Positions 54,827 to 64,000 of a DNA stretch of 64,000 bases are shown one piece after another; position 1 is the stretch's first letter, and the number at the start of each line of letters is the position of its first letter. The notes under the pieces were generated by a model that made no database searches, was not told the origin of the DNA, and was given only the letters and a program-made list of their open reading frames with translations. The stretch comes from Zea mays (lineage: Eukaryota > Streptophyta > Magnoliopsida > Poales > Poaceae), in contig NC_050099.1 of assembly GCF_902167145.1 (NCBI RefSeq), positions 8,198,434 to 8,262,433 on the forward strand, read 5' to 3'. The position numbers and the translations under genes are program-made.

Positions 54827-57800
54827 TTGCAGGTTTATGCATCCGGGGGTTCAAGCTGGATTATCGACAGCGGATGCACAAACCATATGACGGGGGAGAA
54901 GAAAATGTTCACCTCCTACGTCAAGAATAAGGATTCCCAAGATTCAATTATATTCGGTGATGGGAATCAAGGCAAGGTAAAAGGGTTAGGTAAAATTGCA
55001 ATTTCCAATGAGCATTCTATCTCTAATGTGTTTTTAGTGGAGAGTCTTGGATATAATTTGTTGTCTGTTAGTCAATTATGTCATATGGGATATAACTGTC
55101 TATTTACAAATGTAGATGTGTCTGTCTTTAGAAGAAGTGATGGTTCACTAGCTTTTAAGGGTGTATTAGACGGCAAGCTCTACTTAGTTGATTTTGCAAA
55201 AGAAGAGGCCGGTCTAGATGCATGCTTAATTGCTAAGACTAGCATGGGCTGGCTGTGGCATCGCCGATTAGCACATGTGGGGATGAAGAACCTTCACAAG
55301 CTTCTAAAGGGAGAACACGTGATAGGGTTGACTAACGTACAATTCGAAAAAGATAGACCTTGTGCAGCTTGTCAAGCAGGTAAACAAGTGGGAGGAGCAC
55401 ATCACAGCAAGAATGTGATGACCACTTCAAGACCCCTGGAGCTGCTGCATATGGACCTCTTCGGACCCGTCGCCTATCTGAGCATAGGAGGGAGTAAGTA
55501 TGGTTTAGTTATTGTTGATGACTTTTCCCGCTTCACTTGGGTGTTCTTTTTGCAGGATAAGTCTGAAACCCAAGGGACCCTCAAGCGCTTCCTCAGGAGA
55601 GCTCAAAATGAGTTTGAGCTCAAGGTGAAGAAGATAAGAAGCGACAACGGGTCCGAGTTCAAGAACCTTCAAGTGGAGGAGTTCCTTGAGGAGGAAGGGA
55701 TCAAGCATGAGTTCTCCGCTCCCTACACACCACAGCAAAATGGTGTGGTAGAGAGGAAGAACAGGACGCTAATCGACATGGCGAGGACTATGCTTGGAGA
55801 ATTCAAGACCCCCGAGCGTTTTTGGTCGGAAGCCGTGAACACGGCTTGCCACACCATCAACAGGGTCTACCTTCACCGCCTCCTCAAGAAGACGTCATAT
55901 GAGCTTCTAACCGGTAACAAACCCAATGTATCGTACTTTCGTGTATTTGGGAGCAAGTGCTACATTCTAGTGAAGAAGGGTAGAAATTCTAAGTTTGCTC
56001 CCAAAGCTGTAGAAGGGTTTTTGTTAGGTTATGACTCAAATACAAAAGCATATAGAGTCTTCAACAAATCATCGGGTTTGGTTGAAGTCTCTAGTGACGT
56101 TGTATTTGATGAGACTAATGGCTCTCCAAGAGAGCAAGTTGTTGATTGTGATGATGTAGATGAAGAAGATGTTCCGACGGCCGCTATACGAACCATGGCG
56201 ATTGGAGAAGTGCGGCCACAGGAACAAGATGAACGAGATCAACCTTCTTCCTCAACTATGGTGCATCTCCCAACCGAAGATGACGAACAGGTACCTCAAG
56301 TGGAGGCGCTTGATCAAGGGGGAGCACAAGATGATCAAGTGATGGAGGAAGAAGCGCAACCGGCACCTCCAACCCAAGTTCGAGCGATGATTCAAAGGGA
56401 TCATCCCGTCGACCAAATTCTGGGTGATATTAGCAAGGGAGTAACTACTCGATCTCGATTAGTTAATTTTTGTGAGCATTACTCCTTTGTCTCTTCTATT
56501 GAGCCTTTCAGGGTAGAGGAGGCCTTGCTAGATCCGGATTGGGTATTGGCCATGCAGGAGGAACTCAACAACTTCAAGCGCAATGAAGTTTGGACACTGG
56601 TGCCTCGTCCCAAGCAAAATGTTGTGGGAACCAAGTGGGTGTTCCGCAACAAACAGGACGAGCACGGGGTGGTGACGAGGAACAAGGCTCGACTTGTGGC
56701 AAAAGGTTATGCCCAAGTCGCAGGTTTGGACTTTGAGGAGACGTTTGCTCCTGTGGTTAGGCTAGAATCAATTCGTATCCTGCTAGCATATGCCGCTCAC
56801 CATTCTTTCAGGTTGTTCCAAATGGATGTGAAGAGCGCTTTCCTCAACGGGCCAATCAAGGAGGAGGTGTACGTGGAGCAACCCCCTGGCTTCGAGGATG
56901 AACGGTACCCCGACCACGTGTGTAAGCTCTCTAAGGCGCTCTATGGACTTAAGCAAGCCCCAAGAGCATGGTATGAATGCCTTAGAGACTTTTTAATTGC
57001 TAATGCTTTCAAGGTTGGGAAAGCCGATCCAACTCTTTTTACAAAGACATGTGATGGTGATTTGTTTGTGTGCCAAATTTATGTCGATGACATAATATTT
57101 GGTTCTACTAACCAAAAGTCTTGTGAAGAGTTTAGCAGGGTGATGACGCACAAATTCGAGATGTCTATGATGGGCGTGTTGAACTACTTCCTTGGGTTCC
57201 AAGTGAAGCAACTCAAGGACGGCACCTTTATCTCCCAAACAAAGTACATGCAAGATCTACTAAAGCGGTTTGGGATGAAGGACGCCAAGCCCGCAAAGAC
57301 GCCGATGGGGACCGACGGACACACCGATCTCAACAAAGGAGGTAAGTCTGTTGATCAAAAAGCATACCGGTCAATGATAGGGTCTTTACTTTATTTATGT
57401 GCTAGTAGACCGGATATTATGCTTAGCGTATGCATGTGTGCTAGATTTCAATCCGATCCTAAGGAGTGTCACTTAGTGGCGGTGAAGCGCATTCTTAGAT
57501 ATTTGGTTGCTACGCCTTGCTTCGGGCTCTGGTATCCAAAGGGGTCTACCTTTGACTTAGTTGGATACTCATACTCCGACTATGCTGGATGTAAGGTCGA
57601 TAGGAAGAGCACATCGGGGACGTGCCAATTCTTAGGAAGGTCCCTGGTGTCATGGAACTCTAAGAAACAAACCTCCATTGCCCTATCCACCGCTGAGGCC
57701 GAGTACGTTGCCGCAGGTCAGTGTTGCGCGCAACTACTTTGGATGAGGCAAACCCTCCGGGACTTTGGCTACAATCTGAGCAAAGTCCCACTCCTATGTG

Positions 57801-58033
57801 ATAATGAGAGTGCTATCCGCATGGCGGAGAATCCTGTTGAGCACAGCCGCACAAAGCACATAGACATCCGGCATCACTTTTTGAGAGACCACCAGCAAAA
57901 AGGAGATATCGAAGTGTTTCATGTTAGCACCGAGAACCAGCTAGCCGATATCTTCACTAAGCCTCTAGATGAGAAGACCTTTTGCAAGTTGCGTAGTGAG
58001 CTAAATGTCTTAGATTCGCGGAACCTGGATTGA
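54827..58033 (+). CDS. pol: Element B pol polyprotein (protease, integrase, RT, RNase H)
   Basis: Copia order. Protease [10 protein letters not shown] at residues 12-21. Integrase zinc-binding HHCC at about 145-190 ([21 protein letters not shown]). Catalytic D in HMDLFGP, D in SDNGSEF and E in [10 protein letters not shown] with [13 protein letters not shown] (about 665) and YVDDIIFGS (about 751). RNase H with [15 protein letters not shown] (about 916) and STAEAEYVA. It ends [10 protein letters not shown]. The frame is +1 relative to gag and has no ATG before residue 21; the position given starts at a TTG. The frame is open only back to 54782, so gag and pol overlap by 38 nt, and pol is probably made by frameshifting, not independent initiation. 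Confidence 0.92.
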   Translation: MQVYASGGSSWIIDSGCTNHMTGEKKMFTSYVKNKDSQDSIIFGDGNQGKVKGLGKIAISNEHSISNVFLVESLGYNLLSVSQLCHMGYNCLFTNVDVSVFRRSDGSLAFKGVLDGKLYLVDFAKEEAGLDACLIAKTSMGWLWHRRLAHVGMKNLHKLLKGEHVIGLTNVQFEKDRPCAACQAGKQVGGAHHSKNVMTTSRPLELLHMDLFGPVAYLSIGGSKYGLVIVDDFSRFTWVFFLQDKSETQGTLKRFLRRAQNEFELKVKKIRSDNGSEFKNLQVEEFLEEEGIKHEFSAPYTPQQNGVVERKNRTLIDMARTMLGEFKTPERFWSEAVNTACHTINRVYLHRLLKKTSYELLTGNKPNVSYFRVFGSKCYILVKKGRNSKFAPKAVEGFLLGYDSNTKAYRVFNKSSGLVEVSSDVVFDETNGSPREQVVDCDDVDEEDVPTAAIRTMAIGEVRPQEQDERDQPSSSTMVHLPTEDDEQVPQVEALDQGGAQDDQVMEEEAQPAPPTQVRAMIQRDHPVDQILGDISKGVTTRSRLVNFCEHYSFVSSIEPFRVEEALLDPDWVLAMQEELNNFKRNEVWTLVPRPKQNVVGTKWVFRNKQDEHGVVTRNKARLVAKGYAQVAGLDFEETFAPVVRLESIRILLAYAAHHSFRLFQMDVKSAFLNGPIKEEVYVEQPPGFEDERYPDHVCKLSKALYGLKQAPRAWYECLRDFLIANAFKVGKADPTLFTKTCDGDLFVCQIYVDDIIFGSTNQKSCEEFSRVMTHKFEMSMMGVLNYFLGFQVKQLKDGTFISQTKYMQDLLKRFGMKDAKPAKTPMGTDGHTDLNKGGKSVDQKAYRSMIGSLLYLCASRPDIMLSVCMCARFQSDPKECHLVAVKRILRYLVATPCFGLWYPKGSTFDLVGYSYSDYAGCKVDRKSTSGTCQFLGRSLVSWNSKKQTSIALSTAEAEYVAAGQCCAQLLWMRQTLRDFGYNLSKVPLLCDNESAIRMAENPVEHSRTKHIDIRHHFLRDHQQKGDIEVFHVSTENQLADIFTKPLDEKTFCKLRSELNVLDSRNLD

Positions 58034-58820
58034 ATTATAGCATACATGTATTTATGCTTTTGATCATGTTCCTTTTTGCATTTTGTTGCTTATTATGGTG
58101 CTCAAGTTGTACAAACACTCCCTGGACCTCACAAGTCCGTTGCAAAGTGATGCACATGTTTAGGGGGAGATGTGTTACAACTTGACCCTTTGAGACTAAC
58201 CATTTGCTTGAGTTTGCTTGATTTAGTCTCGAAGGTGGATTGAAAGGGAAAGGTGAACTTGGACCATGCAAGACTTCCACTGCACTCCGATGAGAGGGTC
58301 ACTTATTCCAAGTTCATCTCTATGATCTTATTGCCTTTGTACTCTTAATTGAAGATTTTGGTGAGGCAATGGGGTTAAAGGGCCAAGATTGATCCCGTTT
58401 TGGTGCTTGATGCCAAAGGGGGAGAAAATAAAGGCCAAAGCGATAAATGGATCAGCTACCACTTGAGAGATTTTTGAAAATAGTAGAATAGAGTTTTTGT
58501 TTTGTTAAATTCTTTTATTGTCTCTCTTGTCAAATGTTGGCTTCTTGTGGGGAGAAGTGTTGATTATGGGAAATAGAGGGAGTTTTTGAAATCGTTGATC
58601 AATCTCTTTTGGAATGACTCTCTTTATGCCTCAACATGTGTGTTTGACATAGAGATAGAGATTTAAGTTTGATTTGCAAAAACAAACCAAGTGGTGGCAA
58701 AGGATGATCCATATATGCCAAAATTGAATCAAAATCAATTTGAGTTTTATTTGAAGTGATTTTGCACTTGTTCTAGTTGCTTTATGTTGTGTTGGCATAA
58801 ATCACCAAAAAGGGGGAGAT
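58034..58820 (+). other. Post-pol region of element B with repeated polypurine tracts
   Basis: No env-like gene. Purine motifs TTAGGGGGAGATG (58160), CAAAGGGGGAGAAAA (58415), a weaker TGTGGGGAGAAG (58546) and the terminal AAAAAGGGGGAGAT (58807-58820) are the Sirevirus multiple-tract signature. Only the last can prime the right LTR. Confidence 0.8.
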
Positions 58821-60100
58821 TGAAAGGGAAATGTGCCCTTGGGCCATTTCTAAGTATTTTGGTGATTGAGTGTCAACACAAGTGCTTAAATGTGAATCAA
58901 TGCCCATGGATGAACAAAGTGCAAATCTAGAACAAAGGTATGTTTCTAAGTCTTAGTACATTGGTTTTGTGTACTAATATACTTGTCTAAGTGTTAGAAA
59001 CAGGAAGAAGAAGAAAAGAAGAAAGTTGGCTGTGTACAGCCAAGAGGCTGTTTCGGTCTGGGGCACCGGACTGTCCGGTGGCGCACCGGACTGTCCGGTG
59101 GCGCACCGGACAGTGTCCGGTGGCGCACCGGACAGTGTCCGGTGTGCCAGGTTGCCTCGGCCGAAGTAGCTGCTCTCGGGAATTCGCCGATGGCGTACGG
59201 CTAAAATTCACCGGACTGTCCGGTGTGCACCGGACTGTCCGGTGAGCCAACGGTCGGCCGGGCCAACGGTCGGCCGCGCGATCTGCGCGGGACACGTGGC
59301 CGAGCCAACGGTCGGAAGGGGGCACCGGACTGTCCGGTGTGCACCGGACATGTCCGGTGCGCCAACGGCTCCCGCATCTGCAACGGTCGACCGCGCTGTT
59401 TAACGAAGGAAATTGGGCACCGGACAGTGTCCGGTGTGCACCGGACTGTCCGGTGCGCCCGACGACAGAAGGCAAAGATGGCCTTCCAGATTTGTTCTCA
59501 ACGGCTCCTAGCTGCCTTGGGGCTATAAAAGGGACCCCTAGGCGCATGGAGGAGAACACCAAGCAACTCTTGAGCATTCTTGATCATCCACACTCAGTCT
59601 TTGCGCATCCGTTTGTTATTCTAAGTGATTCGAGCTCCATTCTTGTGAGAACTTTGAGATAGTCTTTGAGCTCGATTCTTGGCCGTGTGTGTGCGCATTT
59701 CGCTGTGGATTTGTGTGTGTTGCTTCCCTCCCTTACTCTGTGCTTCTTTGTGAATCTTAAGTGTAAGGGCGAGAGACTCCAATTTGTGGAGATTCCTCGC
59801 GAGTGGGATAAAGATAAGCAAGGCAAAACACCGTGGTATTCAAGTGGGTCTTTGGACCACTTGAGAGGGGTTGATTGCAACCCTCGTCCGTTGGGACGCC
59901 ACAACGTGGAGTAGGCAAGTTTTGTACTTGGCCGAACCACGGGATAAATCACCGTGTCTTCTCTGTGTTGAATTCTTTGTGATTATCTCCTTTCTAGCCA
60001 CTTGGCAATTATTGTGCTAACCCTTAACAAGTCTTTGTGGCTATAAGTTTAAAGTTTCGCAGGATCACCTATTCACCCCCCAACCCTCTAGGTGCTCTCA
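58821..60100 (+). repeat. 3' LTR of element B
   Basis: 1280 bp; ten palindromes, one more than the left LTR (extra 20-bp unit near 59082-59101). TATAAAAG at 59524-59531. Confidence 0.93.
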
Positions 60101-62670
60101 CCAGTTGTTTTCGAAGATCTTCAATTTCGCGCTTCTGAGCTTCAGCTTGACCTTTAAAAGTAGCTTCGTCTTCCTTTATTCTATTTATTAATGAATGTAA
60201 TATTTCATCTTTTTCGAGACCTTCGTTCCTCAGTTCAATTACTTCGGAACGAAGGTTGCTCAGGGCTATAGCACACCCTTCCTCTTCAGTATCTTTTTGG
60301 GCCCTGAGGGCATTGCTAAGTATCAGGCCCTGCAAAGAAAAATATGTGTACGTCATTAGATTTAAGCAAACGAAAAATTTTTCGTCTCAACAAAAAGTAC
60401 AAAGATCCCATTTGTTGCACCTTTAAGCTATTATATGCCAGGCTGTCGGCCAGATCGTTCTTCGACAGCACCGAGAGCCCGTCTTCTAGTGTTGGGAATC
60501 CGAAGCTCTTGCTCATCTCCCGACAGACAGAAATCTCCTTGCTGTCAGGGAGACAATACAAAAAGTCTTCTTCTCCACTGCCATTGAATATTAACGCCCC
60601 CTTTGGATACTTCAGTTTTTTGGCGTAGCGCTGGGCCTCTTGCTTTTCTTTTTCTGATAATTTTTTCCCGAAGCATGACGAACAATATAATCAAGGACTT
60701 TGGGGGATGCTTCGGGGGCAATAGCACTGATTTCTTCAGTTGGCTCTGTTATTTTTTCCTCCTCGGTTTCCAAGATTTTTACCTTCGTGGGCTCTGAAGG
60801 CCCAGCTTCAGCTTCAGTTTCTTGCTCTGGAGCCTTAGTATCAGAAATTTCAGTTTTTGCTTCGGGAATGGCAACAGTTTTCTTCGGAGGTGTGCTTGAG
60901 GATTTAATTGTTTCTAGAACATCTAGCACATTGACCATTCTCTTTCTTTTCGGAGTCACTGCTGGCACCTTTTGATTTTTTACTGTCTCAACATTCGCTG
61001 CAGGACTTAAAACTGCTGATGTTTTTGATCCTTCAACTGACCTTTTTGCTTCTTCCATTTTTTCTGACGATGGCGCTTCGGCCATCTCTTTGGTTTCTGT
61101 TGACAAATTCTTTGGTTTTTCTAATTCTGTTTTTGTTGGCGCTTTGACCGTTTCTGCGACCTCTGGCAGCAAGGTTGGCTTGATTGGTTTTTCAGCTTCG
61201 GTGGCCGAAGAGGTCTCTCCGGCGAACTCAGGCACCGAGGCTGGTTCAATATAGCGTGGCCGATGTGTAAGGACCTTTATCCTTTTCCTTTTCGGTTCTG
61301 GCTCACTAAAAGCAGTAGTAGCTTCTTCTTTCGCAGAGGTTGTATTTTTTCTTTTCTGCCCTCGAGTGGGATAACGATAATCAGGGTAGACAAACCCGAT
61401 TGCATCAAACACCCGATTCAGCCTCTTCTTTTTTCGGCCTCCGAAGGCTGCTGACAGTGCAGTATCTTCGGCCTTCGAATAAGCCCCAAGCAGTTCATCA
61501 CTTAAATTTTCAATGCTTTTTAACCAGTCATCATCTGGCTCAACGAATTTATCTCCGAACTTAAAAGTATACTTCAGCCTGATAAATCCACCTTCGTCGG
61601 CCTCCTTTATGGTTTCTTGCGGCATTTCCCATTTCTCCGCGAGCGGCCATACCCTGAAGGCAATATGCTCTTGTACCAAATCTCTCGTTCCAATAAAAGA
61701 ACAGATAACGCCGAAGGCTCTCTGGCATTCTTCGGCAGCTTCATTCATTTCAACCTTCGGCCTCTGAAGGCCGAAGCTTTACCAAATAGGGCGCATAATT
61801 ATACCTTTGATATCTTCTCGTACTGTCAGGTCATTCTTCACATAAAACCATTCTGTCATCCAGTCGCCGGGCCATCTCTTTCGAAAGGTTGGCACGGGAC
61901 AGCTTGACCCGGACCGAGAAACGAAACTGTAGCAGCCAAAATTATTGTGATACTGTTCCTTACCCCAAGGTTTTGTTTCGTATGATAATTCGTGTATATT
62001 GCAGAAACTTTTCGCATCAGGCTCCAGACCTTGGCTTCTCACGGCCCGCACGAAGATATTCAGCCTTATGATTGCCTCGGGGGTAAGTTGGTGAAGATAG
62101 ACTTCGAATATTTTCAGCACCTCTACGATAAAGTTGCTCAGGGGAAATCGTAGTCCGGCTTTCAAAAAGCTTCGGTACACTACGACTTCATTCTCTTCAG
62201 GGTTTGGACAAGTCTTTTCTCCTTCGTCGGCCCTCACCACGGACAAATCCCGAAAATACCTTCCTCTCATGTTGACAAGATGATTTTCTTTGATAGCTGA
62301 TTTGCCGAAAACCGCATGGCTTGGTCGCCAAGGGCGATCTTCGGAGTCTTCACCACCACTGTCCACATCATAACTGTCGCTGTCACCAGTATCTTCAGAC
62401 AAACCTTCTAGAATCTCCTTGGTGATTTTTTCTGTATTGGTCTTCGACATTGCTATAAGAAACCCCAAGTTCTTCTCTTCGTCGAGACTCAGCTTCATCT
62501 CAGCAGCAGCCTTCTTATCTTCAGACATCTTCGGAAACACTAAAAAACTGTTTTCAAAGCCGAAGCTTCAAAACTTAAAGCTAAGCAAATCTTTGTGTGC
62601 AAGAGCTAAAAATCGAGTGAGCGGGAGCAGATGGCAAGAGAGCGTGCCAAATGAGCTTGCAGTATGATCT

Positions 62671-62678
62671 TATTTATA
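62671..62678 (-). promoter_or_regulatory. TATA box of the Zeon-like antisense gene
   Basis: Minus strand TATAAATA about 130 bp before the ATG at 62540, independent of the LTR promoters. Confidence 0.6.
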
Positions 62679-62839
62679 CGCCTAGTGCGTTGAAAATTGA
62701 AAGACCCCGCCCGTCAGTGAATGTTGCTATTCTAGCAAAGGGAAGGTGTTTTTTCGGACCTTCGGCTTAAAGCCTTCGTCCATGTCGCAATCTAAATTTA
62801 TTATTTTATTTTAAACAAATTTATATTGCGAGGGGCTAC

Positions 62840-63501
62840 TGTTGGGGACCTTCGGCTTACGAAGGTCCTCAAAAACAGGATTTAACAGTATTTCTGGAGT
62901 ATAATGTGTGAACAGGTATCTTCGGACTCAAGTCGGTATCACAGTAGGAGAAGCCCAAAACAATACGAAGGTTGATACAGCGCCGAAGATGTGAGCGGGA
63001 AAGCTTCGGCGTGGTAGCAGAAAATGAAACCGACTTAAAGATGAAAAGGCTATTTAGACCTCGGTGGATTACTATAGAATTATTATCAAATGTAAAGGGC
63101 ATGAATGTAATTTTGTATGGGCTGTGTCCCGTGCCTATAAATAGGTGAACAGTACCCCCGTACTGTTCACGCTGATTTGGCATTTACTTTTGCGTCACAC
63201 TTGTACTTTCATTCCCTTCCAAGTTGAAGGTACATTTGTAATTCGATATTATTTCTATTTCTCTGCAATAATAATAAATTGATAATAAGATATAATTATC
63301 TATGTAATCCTTCGTATTCTTTATGATTCGTTCTTCGTCATCATATGCTATGTTTATGAAGGTACGTCCTTCATAACCTTCGTCCAAAAACCATTATATC
63401 CTAAGGGAAATAATGCTTCGAAGGACGAAGGACTTTATCAATTAACATTTTCTGTGTTGTCTTGTTCTTAATTCATAGCATTTGAGAACAAGTCCCCAAC
63501 A
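62840..63501 (+). repeat. 3' LTR of Zeon-like element
   Basis: 662 bp, no difference from the left LTR found by eye. TATAAATA at 63136-63143. Confidence 0.93.
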
Positions 63502-64000
63502 GGAGGTGAAAGTAGAGCGACACTATTCATCTGAGGAGATGCAGTTCCTGACGCCATCTATTTGTATGTGATTTATTTGTTATTATGCATTTGCATATCT
63601 CTATCTCATCTTCGTTGTTGTGAGTCTAGCTAATCAAGGCAGAAGAAATGGTGGCGCAACATATGAAACATGTGGATGCCAATGGATACATATGGGAAGA
63701 TCATATTTGCCTTTTATAAGGGTCATCCTTTAACAAAAACACGTGCATGATAGTTATATCCACACATCCATAAGTTTTCCTCGTCAATAGTACCAATAGG
63801 TCCTTTAAAATCTACCACAATCATGTGTTTCGGTGTGCAATCGTCGATTAAATGGTACAACATGTGTAATGATATATGGGTGAGAGGAACACAAACAAGC
63901 TGGTGTATCACAATATAACAAGGTTGCAACCTCCACCTGATTTCCACAAACAACAGCGTCAAAAATTTTTTTACAAGGCTAGCATCAGGCAGGCAATGTT
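63502..64000 (-). pseudogene. Anonymous duplicated unit, copy c, right piece
   Basis: It resumes with the GGAGG duplication and aligns with 43770-44215 and 45188-45240 of copy b, but without the Stowaway and hAT elements. It includes the conserved TATAAAAGG (minus strand, 63710-63718). The window ends inside this unit. Confidence 0.45.

Larger units (their letters stand above)
51121..60100 (+). mobile_element. Element B: Opie/Ji-type Sirevirus (Ty1-copia), apparently coding-intact
   Basis: 8980 bp with LTRs at 51121-52378 and 58821-60100 and perfect target duplication CCAGT (51116-51120; 60101-60105). The primer site is TGGTATCAGAGC at 52381. gag (796 codons) and pol (over 1060 codons) are both free of stops and contain every catalytic motif I checked. 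A purine tract AAAAAGGGGGAGAT precedes the right LTR. About eight LTR substitutions by eye (0.6%), plus one extra 20-bp palindrome unit in the right LTR and a 2-bp indel. It is inserted in the antisense gene of the Zeon-like element. Confidence 0.92.
50322..62540 (-). pseudogene. Spliced antisense gene of the Zeon-like element, interrupted by element B
   Basis: Starts MFPKMSEDKKAAAEMKLSLD at 62540. Residues about 85-250 resemble the gypsy-type plant transposon domain (YRSFLKAGLRFPLSNFIVEV; WMTEWFYVKNDL). An acidic/Lys-rich middle is followed by an ordered patch (KYPKGALIFNGSGEEDFLYC). Intron 60330-60420 joins NSLK to GLILSNALR in frame. A coiled coil then continues across the element B insertion (CCAGT duplication, 60101-60105 and 51116-51120) into ARAKEERMLEETKRELS. 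Intron 50456-50551 precedes the last exon, DPTKASSGPPPKGDDEIKK to the TAA at 50322. Damage besides element B: a TAA after MRPIW (61779-61781) and a one-base loss in an A run near 60664. Encoded role unknown. Confidence 0.75.
47126..63501 (+). mobile_element. Zeon-1-like non-autonomous gypsy retrotransposon, split by element B
   Basis: LTRs of 662 bp at 47126-47787 and 62840-63501 read as identical throughout, with target duplication GGAGG (47121-47125; 63502-63506). Without element B it is about 7.4 kb. It has a TGGCGCC-type primer site, a damaged gag-like gene, no protease, RT or integrase, short tandem repeats, a spliced antisense gene and a purine tract GAGGGGCTAC before the right LTR. Size, LTR length and lack of pol match the published description of Zeon-1 (partner of Cinful) as I remember it. 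It must be moved by enzymes of another element. LTR identity suggests a very recent insertion, in conflict with the diverged LTRs of the element nested inside. Confidence 0.88.

Noticed and set aside
58034..58820. Possible envelope-like gene after pol in element B
   Set aside because: Some Sireviruses carry one, but here there is no reading frame of useful length, only purine tracts.

Overview
This is plant nuclear DNA, almost certainly from maize or a close Zea relative. The evidence is the transposon content: Opie/Ji-type Sirevirus copia elements with CACCGGAC/GTCCGGTG palindromes in their LTRs, a pol-less gypsy element matching Zeon-1 in size and content, a Grande-like Tat-lineage gypsy element, a CACTA terminus, and Tourist, Stowaway and hAT miniature elements. 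No rRNA, tRNA, CRISPR array or bacterial-type operon was seen.

Layout. (1) 1-6880 is old, gene-containing DNA: a CACTA end, two tandemly duplicated minus-strand genes for small secreted cysteine-rich peptides (874-1255 with one intron; 3023-3298 without it), an extra copy of their promoter region, several miniature elements and a solo LTR (5719-6419). (2) 6881-24979 is a minus-strand Opie-type element (A) whose pol is split by a 9.2-kb non-coding element (D, 11100-20308) carrying a relic of a chromovirus integrase tail. (3) 25163-39269 is a decayed Grande-like element with sense gag-pol, an 89-bp tandem array, a spliced antisense gene and a second small antisense acidic gene. (4) 39275-47125 is older DNA: a LINE remnant, a probable ancient LTR, copies of an anonymous duplicated unit, a 964-bp hAT element and MITEs. 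(5) 47126-63501 is a Zeon-1-like element with broken gag, no pol and a spliced antisense gene; an apparently intact Opie-type element (B, 51121-60100) sits inside that antisense gene. (6) 63502-64000 resumes the older DNA exactly where it was interrupted at 47125.

All five full-length LTR elements have perfect 5-bp target duplications (GATGC, GTGTT, GTACC, GGAGG, CCAGT). Hand-counted LTR differences put A and Grande oldest, B younger, D young, and Zeon at zero. Zeon should be at least as old as the B element nested in it, so its identical LTRs are an anomaly.

The points most worth following are the cysteine-rich peptide pair with precise intron presence/absence; the spliced antisense genes with their own TATA boxes in both gypsy elements; the LTR age inversion; and the three-copy anonymous unit whose copies supply empty sites for three separate insertions. 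All comparisons were made by eye; family names are recognition, not database results.
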